From JBKBKC01 sp046294265 (GTDB lineage Bacteria > Pseudomonadota > Alphaproteobacteria > Rhodobacterales > Rhodobacteraceae): DNA of 64,000 bases. A program made the translations under genes and the position numbers. The DNA lies in contig JBKBKC010000004.1 in NCBI GenBank assembly GCA_046294265.1, positions 1 to 64,000 on the forward strand, given 5' to 3'. The notes under the pieces were generated by a model. The model made no database searches. It was not told the origin of the DNA and saw nothing but the letters and a program-made list of their open reading frames with translations. Below, in pieces: positions 51,544-59,538 of the stretch. Numbering within the stretch: the stretch's first letter is position 1; every line of letters starts with the position of its first letter.

Positions 51544-52077
51544 ATGTCTCGTATCGGCAAGAAACCCGTGACCCTGACCAAGGGCGTGACCGCCTCGGTG
51601 TCGGGTCAGACGATCGAAGTGAAAGGGCCCAAGGGCACCCGCAGCTTTACCGCCACGGACGACGTGACGCTGACCATCGACGGCGATGTGGTCAAGGTCA
51701 CCCCGCGCGGCACCTCCAAGCGCGCGCGCCAGCAATGGGGAATGGCGCGGTCGATGGTGGACAACCTCGTGCAGGGCGTCAGCACCGGCTTCAAGAAAGA
51801 GCTGGAGATCCAGGGCGTGGGCTACCGCGCCGCGATGGCGGGCAATGTGCTCAAGCTGTCGCTGGGGTATAGCCATGAGGTCAATTTCGAGGTGCCCGCC
51901 GGTGTGACGGTGACATCGCCCAAGCAGACGGAAATCGTGATCGAGGGGATCGACCAGCAGCTGGTCGGCCAGGTCGCCGCGAACATCCGCGAATGGCGCG
52001 CGCCCGAGCCCTACAAGGGCAAGGGCATCCGCTACAAGGGTGAGTTCATCTTCCGCAAGGAAGGCAAGAAGAAGTAA
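51544..52077 (+). CDS. rplF: 50S ribosomal protein L6
   Basis: The 177-residue protein lies near the sarcin-ricin loop. MSRIGKKPVTLTKGV at the true start (open frame extends upstream) and the C-terminal PEPYKGKGIRYKGE are family marks. 10 bases after rpsH. Confidence 0.98.
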   Translation: MSRIGKKPVTLTKGVTASVSGQTIEVKGPKGTRSFTATDDVTLTIDGDVVKVTPRGTSKRARQQWGMARSMVDNLVQGVSTGFKKELEIQGVGYRAAMAGNVLKLSLGYSHEVNFEVPAGVTVTSPKQTEIVIEGIDQQLVGQVAANIREWRAPEPYKGKGIRYKGEFIFRKEGKKK

Positions 52078-52088
52078 GGATCGGGAAC

Positions 52089-52448
52089 ATGGCAAATTCA
52101 AAGCGAGAGCTGTTCCTGAAGCGCCGGATGCGCGTGCGGAACAAGTTGAAGGCGATGTCGTCGGGCCGGTTGCGCCTGTCGGTGCATCGGTCGTCGAAGA
52201 ACATCAGCGCGCAGCTGATCGACGACGCGCAGGGCGTGACGGTTGCGGCCGCCTCGACCCTGGAAAAGGACCTGGGGTTCTTCGGCAAGAACAATGTCGA
52301 GGCCTCGGCAAAGGTCGGCGCGGCGATTGCCGAGCGGGCAAAGAAGGCGGGGGTCGAGGAGTGCTATTTCGACCGTGGCGGTTTCCTCTTTCACGGCAAG
52401 ATCAAGGCTTTGGCCGATGCTGCCCGTGAAGGCGGACTGAAGTTCTGA
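52089..52448 (+). CDS. rplR: 50S ribosomal protein L18
   Basis: The 119-residue 5S-rRNA-binding protein: RLSVHRSSKNISAQLIDDAQG and the C-terminal FDRGGFLFHGKIKALADAAREGGL. GGAACATGG context gives a modest ribosome site. Confidence 0.97.
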   Translation: MANSKRELFLKRRMRVRNKLKAMSSGRLRLSVHRSSKNISAQLIDDAQGVTVAAASTLEKDLGFFGKNNVEASAKVGAAIAERAKKAGVEECYFDRGGFLFHGKIKALADAAREGGLKF

Positions 52449-52460
52449 GGAGCATGACAA

Positions 52461-53057
52461 ATGGCAGAACGTGACAACCGCCGCGACAACAACCGCCGCG
52501 ATGATCGCCGGGACGAGAACCCCGAGTTTCAGGAACGTCTGGTGGCGATCAACCGGGTGTCCAAGACCGTGAAGGGTGGGAAACGCTTCGGCTTTGCTGC
52601 CCTCGTGGTGGTGGGCGACCAGAAGGGCCGCGTGGGCTTCGGCAAGGGCAAGGCGAAGGAAGTGCCCGAGGCGATCCGCAAGGCCACCGAACAGGCGCGC
52701 CGCAGCCTGATCCGCGTGCCGCTGAAGGACAGCCGCACGCTGCACCACGACATGGAAGGCCGCCATGGTGCGGGCAAGGTCGTGATGCGCACCGCCGTGG
52801 CGGGGACCGGCATCATCGCCGGCGGCCCGATGCGCGCCGTGTTCGAGATGCTGGGCTTGCAGGACGTGGTGGCGAAATCCATCGGATCGCAGAACCCTTA
52901 CAACATGATCCGTGCGACCATCGACGGGTTGAACAAGGAAACCAGCCCCCGGATGGTCGCGCAGCGTCGCGGCAAGAAGGTGGCCGAGATCCTGCGCCGC
53001 CCCGAGGCCGCGGCCGAGCCCGCCGCCGAGGCCGCAGCCGAAACCGTGGAGGCCTGA
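52461..53057 (+). CDS. rpsE: 30S ribosomal protein S5
   Basis: The 198-residue protein affects decoding accuracy. It has a charged N-terminus (ERDNRRDNNRRDDRRDENPEF), then RVSKTVKGGKRFGFAALVVVGD and GKAKEVPEAIRKA, and an Ala/Glu-rich tail (about 20 residues) like the longer one on L3. Confidence 0.97.
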   Translation: MAERDNRRDNNRRDDRRDENPEFQERLVAINRVSKTVKGGKRFGFAALVVVGDQKGRVGFGKGKAKEVPEAIRKATEQARRSLIRVPLKDSRTLHHDMEGRHGAGKVVMRTAVAGTGIIAGGPMRAVFEMLGLQDVVAKSIGSQNPYNMIRATIDGLNKETSPRMVAQRRGKKVAEILRRPEAAAEPAAEAAAETVEA

Positions 53058-53059
53058 GC

Positions 53060-53260
53060 ATGACCGACGCGCCGAAAAAGACCATCGTGGTGCAGCAGGT
53101 GGCATCCGCCGCCCGCCGCCCCGCCAAGCAGACCGCGACCCTGAAGGGTCTGGGCCTGAACAAGATCCGCCGCACCCGCGAGCTTGAGGATACGCCCTCG
53201 GTCCGTGGCATGGTGAACTCGATCTCGCACCTCGTGCGGATCGTCGAAGAGCGCGGCTGA
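53060..53260 (+). CDS. rpmD: 50S ribosomal protein L30
   Basis: The 66-residue protein: IVVQQVASAARRPAKQTATLKGLGLNKIRRTRELEDTP with V-x-GM-NSISHLV at the end. It begins two bases after the rpsE stop. Confidence 0.96.
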   Translation: MTDAPKKTIVVQQVASAARRPAKQTATLKGLGLNKIRRTRELEDTPSVRGMVNSISHLVRIVEERG

Positions 53261-53347
53261 GGCCGCAAGGGGGGCCTGGCCCGCCGATCAACCCGCGTTC
53301 GGCCCGGATGTCGCTATCGGGGTCGCATCCGGCAAAGGAGTAGCGAC

Positions 53348-53827
53348 ATGAAACTGAACGAACTTTCCGACAATCCCGGCGCTGCGAAGAAGCAAAAGCG
53401 TGTGGCGCGTGGCCCCGGTTCGGGCAAGGGCAAGACCGCAGGGCGCGGGATCAAGGGGCAGAAGTCGCGCTCGGGCGTGGCGCTCGGGGGCTACGAGGGC
53501 GGGCAGATGCCGCTCTATCGCCGCCTGCCCAAGCGCGGGTTCAACAAGCCGAACCGCCTGGAATATGCCGTGGTCAACCTGGGCCTGATCGAGAAATTCA
53601 TCGCGGCCGGGAAACTGGATGCGGGTTCCGAGATCACCGAGGATGCGATCATCGCGGCTGGCCTGACCTCGCACAAGCGGGACGGGATCCGGGTGCTGGC
53701 CAAGGGCGCGATCACCGCCAAGGTCAACCTGGTGGTCACCGGGGCCTCTGCCAGCGCCATCGCGGCGGTCGAGGCGGCGGGCGGCACGATCACGGTCAAG
53801 GCACCGGCAGCGGCTGCGGCGGCATAA
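53348..53827 (+). CDS. rplO: 50S ribosomal protein L15
   Basis: The 159-residue assembly protein: MKLNELSDNPGAAKKQKRVARGPGSGKGKTAGRGIKGQKSRSG is the signature; GGQMPLYRRLPKRGF follows. It ends with an Ala-rich stretch. GGAG precedes the ATG. Confidence 0.97.
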   Translation: MKLNELSDNPGAAKKQKRVARGPGSGKGKTAGRGIKGQKSRSGVALGGYEGGQMPLYRRLPKRGFNKPNRLEYAVVNLGLIEKFIAAGKLDAGSEITEDAIIAAGLTSHKRDGIRVLAKGAITAKVNLVVTGASASAIAAVEAAGGTITVKAPAAAAAA

Positions 53828-53886
53828 GCGCCAGATACCGGGTTGTGAGCGGTCGCAGGACCGCCTACATCCCTGACAGTCTTTCG

Positions 53887-53920
53887 CGCCGCCGACCGGA
53901 AGAACGGTTCGGCGGCGTTT
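53887..53920 (+). terminator. Hairpin before secY
   Basis: CGCCGCCGA (53887-53895) pairs with TCGGCGGCG (53909-53917), with CCG/CGG inside the loop, followed by TTT only. It is a weak terminator or attenuator between rplO and secY. Confidence 0.5.
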
Positions 53921-53948
53921 CCCATATCGCCCGCGGAGAATGAACAGC

Positions 53949-55316
53949 ATGGCATCGGCAGCGGAACAGATGGCGGCCAACCTGTCCTGGGGGGCGCTTG
54001 GCAAGGCCGTCGACCTGCGGCAGCGGATTTTCTTCACCGTCGGGCTGCTGATCGTCTATCGGCTTGGCACCTACATCCCGGTGCCCGGCATCGACGGCAC
54101 GGCGCTGCGGTCCTTCATGGAGGATCTGACGACCGGCATCGGCGGCATGCTGAACATGTTCACCGGCGGGGCGATCAGCCGGATGGGCATCTTTGCCCTG
54201 GGGATCATGCCCTATATCAGCGCCTCGATCATCGTGCAGCTGCTGGGCTCGATGGTGCCGAAGTTCGAGCAGCTGAAGAAGGAAGGCGAGCAGGGGCGCC
54301 GCAAGCTGAACCAATACACGCGCTATGGCACGGTGTTCCTCGCGACGTTCCAGGCCTACGGCATCGCGGTATCGTTGCAGTCGGGTGAGCTTGTGACCAA
54401 CCCCGGCTGGTTCTTCATCGCGTCCTGCGTGATCACGCTGGTGGGCGGCACGATGTTCCTGATGTGGCTGGGCGAGCAGATCACGGCGCGGGGCATCGGC
54501 AACGGGATCAGCCTGATCATCTTTGTGGGCATCGTGGCCGAGATTCCGGCGGCCCTTGCGCAGTTCTTCAGCCAGGGCCGGTCGGGCGCGCTGTCGCCTG
54601 CGGTGGTGGTGGGTGTGCTGGTCATGGTGGTGGCGGTGATCGCCTTCGTTGTGTTCATGGAGCGCGCGCTGCGCAAGATCACCATCCAGTATCCGCGTCG
54701 GCAGGTGGGGATGAAGGTCTATGACGGCGGGTCATCGCATCTGCCGGTCAAGGTAAACCCGGCGGGGGTGATCCCGGCGATCTTTGCCTCGTCGCTCTTG
54801 TTGCTGCCGGTGACGGTTTCGACCTTTTCGGGCCAGCAGACCGGGCCCGTGATGTCCACGATCCTGGCCTATCTGGGGCCTGGGCAGCCGCTGTATCTGT
54901 TGTTCTACGCGATCATGATCGTGTTCTTTTCCTACTTCTACACGGCCAACGTGGCCTTCAAGGTGGAGGAGGTGGCCGAAAGCCTGAAGAACCAGAACGG
55001 GTTCATCGCGGGCATCCGGCCGGGCAAGAAGACCGAGGAATACCTGGATTACGTGGTGACGCGCATCCTGGTGCTGGGCTCGCTCTATCTGGTCGCGGTG
55101 TGCCTCTTGCCCGAGATTCTGCGCAATGAACTGGCGATCCCGTTCTATTTCGGGGGGACTTCGGTGCTGATCGTCGTGTCGGTGACGATGGACACGGTGA
55201 ACCAGGTGCAATCGCATCTGCTGGCGCATCAGTATCAGGGGCTGATCGAGAAATCGCAGCTGCGCGGGCGCAAGAAGCCCACGACCGGGGGCACCCGGCC
55301 ACCCTTGCGGCGCTGA
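53949..55316 (+). CDS. secY: Preprotein translocase subunit SecY
   Basis: The 455-residue ten-span channel of the Sec translocon. FFTVGLLIVYRLGTYIPVPGID in the first span/plug region, GIFALGIMPYISASIIVQLL, LGEQITARGIGNGISLIIF and GIRPGKKTEEYLDYVV are diagnostic. The ATG at 53949 has GGAGAA at proper distance; the ATG at 53940 sits right on that site. It works with SecE encoded at the start of the cluster. Confidence 0.97.
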   Translation: MASAAEQMAANLSWGALGKAVDLRQRIFFTVGLLIVYRLGTYIPVPGIDGTALRSFMEDLTTGIGGMLNMFTGGAISRMGIFALGIMPYISASIIVQLLGSMVPKFEQLKKEGEQGRRKLNQYTRYGTVFLATFQAYGIAVSLQSGELVTNPGWFFIASCVITLVGGTMFLMWLGEQITARGIGNGISLIIFVGIVAEIPAALAQFFSQGRSGALSPAVVVGVLVMVVAVIAFVVFMERALRKITIQYPRRQVGMKVYDGGSSHLPVKVNPAGVIPAIFASSLLLLPVTVSTFSGQQTGPVMSTILAYLGPGQPLYLLFYAIMIVFFSYFYTANVAFKVEEVAESLKNQNGFIAGIRPGKKTEEYLDYVVTRILVLGSLYLVAVCLLPEILRNELAIPFYFGGTSVLIVVSVTMDTVNQVQSHLLAHQYQGLIEKSQLRGRKKPTTGGTRPPLRR

Positions 55317-55328
55317 AGGAGCGGGGGC

Positions 55329-55982
55329 ATGGCGAACATCATCCTTCTGGGCCCCCCCGGCGCGGGCAAGGGCACACAGGCGCGGCGGCTGGAAGAGGCG
55401 CGGGGGATGGTGCAACTGTCCACCGGCGACATGCTGCGCGCCGCGCGCAATTCGGGCACGGAGTTGGGGCAGCTTGTGGCCGGGGTGATGGACCGCGGCG
55501 AGTTGGTCACGGACGAGATCGTCATCGGCCTGATCGAAGAGCGGATGGCGCAGGGCTCGTCCGGCGGGTTCATCTTCGACGGATTTCCGCGCACGCTGCG
55601 GCAAGCGGATGCGCTGGGGGACCTTCTGGCCCGGATGGGGCAGTCTCTGGATGCGGTGATCGAGATGCAGGTGGATGACGCCGTGCTGGTGGCGCGCGTT
55701 ACCGGGCGGTTCACCTGCGGGAACTGCGGCGAGGTCTACCACGATACCACCCGGCCGACGAAGGTGGCGGGCGTCTGCGATGCCTGCGGATCGAGCGATT
55801 TGCGGCGTCGCGCGGATGACACCGAGCAGGCATTGCGCACGCGTCTGATGGAATATTACAAGAAAACCTCGCCGCTCGTCGGATACTATTATGCCAAGGG
55901 CGCGCTGAGCACGGTGGATGGCCTTGCCGATGTCGAGGCGGTGGAGGTCGCGGTGGCGGCGGTTCTTGACGCCACATCTTGA
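55329..55982 (+). CDS. adk: Adenylate kinase with a zinc-type lid
   Basis: The 217-residue enzyme interconverts ATP, AMP and ADP. P-loop GPPGAGKGTQA, the AMP-site GFPRTLRQADAL and the long-form lid are present. The lid carries two C-x2-C pairs (CGNC and CDAC), so it should bind a structural zinc, unlike the E. coli enzyme. It sits between secY and rpsM, as in many alphaproteobacteria. Confidence 0.97.
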   Translation: MANIILLGPPGAGKGTQARRLEEARGMVQLSTGDMLRAARNSGTELGQLVAGVMDRGELVTDEIVIGLIEERMAQGSSGGFIFDGFPRTLRQADALGDLLARMGQSLDAVIEMQVDDAVLVARVTGRFTCGNCGEVYHDTTRPTKVAGVCDACGSSDLRRRADDTEQALRTRLMEYYKKTSPLVGYYYAKGALSTVDGLADVEAVEVAVAAVLDATS

Positions 55983-56009
55983 CAGGCGAGCCAATTCCTG
56001 AACGGCCGC

Positions 56010-56038
56010 TTGACGTCCATGGAGAAAGCCCCTAAGGC
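56010..56038 (+). promoter_or_regulatory. Candidate promoter for the rpsM-rpsK-rpoA-rplQ unit
   Basis: TTGACG (56010-56015), 17 bases, TAAGGC (56033-56038), about 130 bases upstream of rpsM. It would allow the alpha operon to be transcribed apart from secY-adk. Confidence 0.5.
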
Positions 56039-56171
56039 ACAGCGTCCCGCAGGGGAATCGTTCGCTATGACGCTGTCATGGGCCGGAACGGATCGAGGGG
56101 TGGCCCATGGACCGCCCCGGTTGTGAAAAAAGGTTCCGGCATCACGGAACCGCAACGAAAGGACGATGCGC

Positions 56172-56540
56172 ATGGCACGTATTGCTGGCGTCAACATTCC
56201 GACCGCGAAACGGGTTCCGATCGCGCTGACCTATATCACCGGCATCGGGCCGCATACGGCCGACCTGATCTGCGCCGCCGTGGGGATCGACCCCGCGCGC
56301 CGCGTGAACCAGCTGTCGGATGCCGAGGTTCTGTCGATCCGCGAGCATATCGACGCGAACTTCACCGTCGAGGGCGACCTGCGGCGCGAGACGTCGATGA
56401 ACATCAAGCGGCTGATGGACCTTGGCTGCTACCGCGGCCTGCGTCACCGCAAGGGCCTGCCCGTGCGAGGCCAGCGGACGCATACCAATGCGCGCACCCG
56501 CAAGGGCCCGGCCAAAGCCATCGCCGGCAAGAAGAAATAA
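56172..56540 (+). CDS. rpsM: 30S ribosomal protein S13
   Basis: The 122-residue protein contacts the 50S subunit and P-site tRNA. ARIAGVNIPTAKRVPIALTYITGIG and GLRHRKGLPVRGQRTHTNARTRKG are typical. The ATG at 56172 fits the family better than the one two codons upstream. Confidence 0.97.
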   Translation: MARIAGVNIPTAKRVPIALTYITGIGPHTADLICAAVGIDPARRVNQLSDAEVLSIREHIDANFTVEGDLRRETSMNIKRLMDLGCYRGLRHRKGLPVRGQRTHTNARTRKGPAKAIAGKKK

Positions 56541-56555
56541 GGGGGGGCATCCGAT

Positions 56556-56954
56556 ATGGCACGCGATCCGAAGGGCGCCGCCCGCGTCAAGAAAAAAGAA
56601 CGCAAGAACATTGCCGCCGGCGTGGCACATGTGAACTCGTCGTTCAACAACACCAAGGTGCTGATCTCCGACGTGCAGGGCAATGCGATTGCCTGGTCGT
56701 CGGCGGGCACCATGGGGTTCAAGGGCAGCCGCAAATCCACGCCCTATGCCGCCCAGATGGCCGCCGAGGATGCCGGCCGCAAGGCGCAGGAACACGGCGT
56801 GCGCACGCTGGAGGTTGAGGTCCAGGGCCCAGGTTCGGGCCGCGAATCCGCGCTGCGGGCACTCGCCGCCGTGGGCTTTACCATCACCTCGATCCGCGAT
56901 GTGACGCCGATGGCCCACAATGGCTGCCGTCCGCCGAAGCGCCGCCGCGTCTGA
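56556..56954 (+). CDS. rpsK: 30S ribosomal protein S11
   Basis: The 132-residue platform protein: AHVNSSFNNTKVLISDVQGNAIAWSSAGTMGFKGSRKSTPYAAQ and the C-terminal CRPPKRRRV. GGGGGG precedes the ATG weakly. Confidence 0.97.
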   Translation: MARDPKGAARVKKKERKNIAAGVAHVNSSFNNTKVLISDVQGNAIAWSSAGTMGFKGSRKSTPYAAQMAAEDAGRKAQEHGVRTLEVEVQGPGSGRESALRALAAVGFTITSIRDVTPMAHNGCRPPKRRRV

Positions 56955-56969
56955 CGACGCTCTGCATTG

Positions 56970-57010
56970 CCGGGCCGCGTGCATCCGCCGCGGCCCGGAT
57001 TCGTTATTTT
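56970..57010 (+). terminator. Hairpin between rpsK and rpoA
   Basis: CCGGGCCGCG (56970-56979) and CGCGGCCCGG (56989-56998) are perfect arms, followed by ATTCGTTATTTT. It probably attenuates rpoA relative to the ribosomal genes. Confidence 0.65.
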
Positions 57011-57069
57011 ACCTCGGGCGTCCGCCGCTTACGGGACATGGGCAGCGGGCTGGAATGGAGGCGACACGC

Positions 57070-58086
57070 ATGATCCACAAGAACTGGCAGGAACTGATCA
57101 AGCCCGCGCAATTGATCGTTAAACCGGGCCCGGATGCGAACCGGACCGCCACAGTCATCGCCGAGCCGCTGGAGCGTGGGTTCGGCCTGACGCTGGGCAA
57201 CGCGCTGCGGCGCGTGCTGATGTCGTCGCTGCAGGGCGGTGCCATCACCAGCGTGCAGATCGACAACGTGCTGCACGAGTTTTCCAGCGTTGCGGGCGTG
57301 CGCGAGGACGTGACCGACATCGTGCTGAACCTCAAGGGCGTCGCGATCAAGATGGAGGTCGAGGGGCCCAAGCGCCTGTCGATCTCGGCCAAGGGCCCCG
57401 GCGTGGTGACGGCTGGGGATATCAGCGAATCGAACGGCATCGAGGTGCTGAACAAGCATCACGTGATCTGCCATCTGGACGACGGGGCGGACGTGTTCAT
57501 GGAACTGACGGTGAACACCGGCAAGGGCTATGTCGCGGCCGACAAGAACCGCCCCGAGGATGCGCCCATCGGCCTGATCCCGATCGACGCTATCTACTCG
57601 CCGGTGAAGAAGGTCAGCTATGAGGTGCAGCCCACCCGCGAGGGGCAGGTGCTGGACTATGACAAGCTGACCATGAAGATCGAGACGGACGGCAGCCTGA
57701 CCCCGGACGATGCCGTGGCCTATGCCGCGCGCATCCTGCAGGACCAGCTGTCGATCTTTGTCAACTTCGACGAACCCGAGCAGGCCGGCAAGGCCGAGCT
57801 GGACGCCGGGCTGGAGTTCAACCCGCTGCTGCTGAAGAAGGTGGACGAGCTGGAGCTTTCGGTGCGTTCGGCCAACTGCCTGAAGAACGACAACATCGTC
57901 TATATCGGCGACCTGATCCAGAAGACCGAGGCCGAGATGCTGCGGACCCCCAACTTTGGCCGCAAGTCCTTGAACGAGATCAAGGAAGTGCTGTCGGGCA
58001 TGGGCCTGCATCTGGGCATGGAGGTCGAGGACTGGCCGCCGGAGAACATCGAGGATCTGGCCAAGCGCTTCGAGGACCAGTTCTGA
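57070..58086 (+). CDS. rpoA: RNA polymerase alpha subunit
   Basis: The 338-residue subunit has the assembly domain (PLERGFGLTLGNALRRVLMSSLQGGAITSVQIDNV) and a C-terminal activator/UP-element domain with SANCLKNDNIVYIGDLIQKTEAEMLRTPNFGRKSLNEIKEVL. MIHKNWQELIKP is the usual start; an ATG five codons upstream is less likely. Confidence 0.98.
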   Translation: MIHKNWQELIKPAQLIVKPGPDANRTATVIAEPLERGFGLTLGNALRRVLMSSLQGGAITSVQIDNVLHEFSSVAGVREDVTDIVLNLKGVAIKMEVEGPKRLSISAKGPGVVTAGDISESNGIEVLNKHHVICHLDDGADVFMELTVNTGKGYVAADKNRPEDAPIGLIPIDAIYSPVKKVSYEVQPTREGQVLDYDKLTMKIETDGSLTPDDAVAYAARILQDQLSIFVNFDEPEQAGKAELDAGLEFNPLLLKKVDELELSVRSANCLKNDNIVYIGDLIQKTEAEMLRTPNFGRKSLNEIKEVLSGMGLHLGMEVEDWPPENIEDLAKRFEDQF

Positions 58087-58090
58087 GGAA

Positions 58091-58113
58091 AGGGTGGGGT
58101 GCAACCCCACCCT
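58091..58113 (+). repeat. GGGTGGGG hairpin between rpoA and rplQ
   Basis: AGGGTGGGG (58091-58099) and CCCCACCCT (58105-58113) are perfect arms with a 5-base loop. The same AGGGTGGGG core hairpin occurs between fusA and tuf (42685-42705), so this is a recurring short palindrome rather than a unique regulator. Confidence 0.7.
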
Positions 58114-58221
58114 GCGAAAATGCCCGGGCTGCCGGGGAAAGACTGGGCCATCCGGCCCCAAGGTGAGCGGGGCCGCACGAGGACCCGCCGGACAAAGCAA
58201 AAAACCCGATAGGAGTTTATC

Positions 58222-58641
58222 ATGCGTCACTCTCGCGGCTACCGCCGCCTCAACCGAACCCATGAGCACCGCAAGGCGCTGTTCGCCAACATGTCTGGCA
58301 GCCTGATCGAGCACGAGCAGATCAAGACGACTCTGCCCAAGGCCAAGGAACTGCGTCCGGTCATCGAAAAGCTGATCACTCTGGCCAAGCGCGGTGACCT
58401 GCATGCGCGCCGCCAGGCAGCCTCGCAGCTCAAGGAAGACAAGCATGTCGAGCGGCTGTTCGCCATTCTGGGCCCGCGCTACAAGGAGCGTCAGGGCGGC
58501 TACGTGCGTGTGCTGAAGGCGGGTTTCCGATATGGCGACATGGCCCCGATGGCGATCATCGAATTCGTTGATCGCGATCCGTCGGCCAAGGGCGCCGTTG
58601 ACCGCGCCCGCGCCGAGGCCGAAGACACCGCCGAGGCCTGA
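58222..58641 (+). CDS. rplQ: 50S ribosomal protein L17
   Basis: The 139-residue protein opens MRHSRGYRRLNRTHEHRKALFANM and carries IKTTLPKAKELRPVIEKLIT. It ends with the acidic Ala-rich EDTAEA. AGGAG lies 9 bases upstream. Last gene of the ribosomal cluster. Confidence 0.97.
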   Translation: MRHSRGYRRLNRTHEHRKALFANMSGSLIEHEQIKTTLPKAKELRPVIEKLITLAKRGDLHARRQAASQLKEDKHVERLFAILGPRYKERQGGYVRVLKAGFRYGDMAPMAIIEFVDRDPSAKGAVDRARAEAEDTAEA

Positions 58642-58675
58642 GGGGCGATGCCCCCCCGCGCCGAGATCCTCGAAT

Positions 58676-58705
58676 GCCCGCCCCACCGGCGGGCGTTCTG
58701 GTTTT
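58676..58705 (+). terminator. Terminator after rplQ
   Basis: GCCCGCC (58676-58682) and GGCGGGC (58688-58694) with a 5-base loop are followed by GTTCTGGTTTT. It ends the alpha operon before the quorum-sensing genes. Confidence 0.65.
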
Positions 58706-58804
58706 CGGCGCAGGTCCATGCCGGGTCCGGCCCGCCCAGACCGTAGCGATAGCCCTATCCCCTTGCGCCATGCGGGGGATTCGCGGTGTGCCATGCGTGT
58801 CATG

Positions 58805-58824
58805 GCGACTGGCGCACCTGTCGC
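58805..58824. promoter_or_regulatory. lux-box-like 20-bp palindrome upstream of luxR
   Basis: GCGACTGG-CGCA-CCTGTCGC has 8-bp half sites matching at 7 positions, the length and architecture of lux boxes, and ends 26 bases before the LuxR start. A GCCATG/CATGGC dyad (58790-58806) abuts it. Binding by the LuxR protein is inferred. Confidence 0.5.
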
Positions 58825-58850
58825 TTGCAATCTAAGGTTGGTCTAGAATC

Positions 58851-59483
58851 ATGAAACCTATCGAAACAGACATGACGATCAAGGCGGGCATAGACCTCGA
58901 ACTGCACCAGCTTACGTTGCTGGCGCCGTCCGGCTATTTTCTGGGCCTGCATATTCGGTTCACGGCACCCCTGATGACCTTCCAGACCTATGATCAGGCC
59001 TGGTTGGACCACTATACTGAAAATGGCTTTGTGCTGCGCGATCCGGCCACGGCCTGGGGGTTTTCGCGCATCGGCACCATCCGTTGGAGCGATTCAGCCC
59101 TGCCCGATCCCTTCGGCATTTTCAGGGAAGCCGCGCGTTTCGGATTGAACTACGGGTTTACCGTCGCCTGCGGTCCGATCAAGTCGCGCACCATCGCCTC
59201 GCTGGCGCGGCCGGACCGTGAATATACCGACAGCGAGATTGCCTTGGCGGAAACCATCGTTCTGCGTCTGCACGACGTCACCGAACCGCCGGAAGAGTTG
59301 ACGCGCGCGCAGGTCGAAGCGTTGCGTTGCATAGCAGGGGGCGACCGGCACGCTGCGGCGGCCGCGAAGCTTGGCATCTCGGAAAGTGCGCTGAAGGCGC
59401 GCATCACATCGGCACGAATCCGGCTCATGGCCAGGACGACTGCCGAGGCGATCCAGCGCGCGAAGGACTACCGCCTGATCTGA
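58851..59483 (+). CDS. LuxR-family quorum-sensing regulator
   Basis: The 210-residue protein has the acyl-homoserine-lactone-binding domain at about residues 20-145. Its ligand-pocket-type residues include FQTYDQAWLDHYTENGFVLRDPA, WGFSRIGTIRW and GLNYGFTVACG. A C-terminal LuxR helix-turn-helix follows (LTRAQVEALRCIAGG, AAAAAKLGISESALKARITSARIRL). It should respond to the signal made by the luxI product 55 bases downstream. Such pairs are common in Rhodobacteraceae, but a location directly after rplQ is unusual. The helix-turn-helix lacks the common VxxH ending and is somewhat divergent. Confidence 0.85.
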   Translation: MKPIETDMTIKAGIDLELHQLTLLAPSGYFLGLHIRFTAPLMTFQTYDQAWLDHYTENGFVLRDPATAWGFSRIGTIRWSDSALPDPFGIFREAARFGLNYGFTVACGPIKSRTIASLARPDREYTDSEIALAETIVLRLHDVTEPPEELTRAQVEALRCIAGGDRHAAAAAKLGISESALKARITSARIRLMARTTAEAIQRAKDYRLI

Positions 59484-59490
59484 CCGGGCT

Positions 59491-59534
59491 GCCTCCCTGC
59501 AAGGTTTTTTCGACCACCAACCCTGCAAGGAGGC
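59491..59534 (+). promoter_or_regulatory. Hairpin that would sequester the luxI ribosome-binding site
   Basis: 59491-59504 can pair with 59521-59534 at 12 of 14 positions across a 16-base loop starting with six T. The 3' arm contains AAGGAGG (59527-59533), the luxI Shine-Dalgarno sequence, 5 bases before ATG. CCCTGCAAGG is also present as a direct repeat (59495-59504 and 59521-59530), so a protein operator is an alternative reading. Confidence 0.65.
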
Positions 59535-59538
59535 TCTC

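Noticed and set aside
53897..53948. ATG at 53940 as the secY start
   Set aside because: The GGAG ribosome site touches that codon; the ATG at 53949 has correct spacing and matches the family start better.
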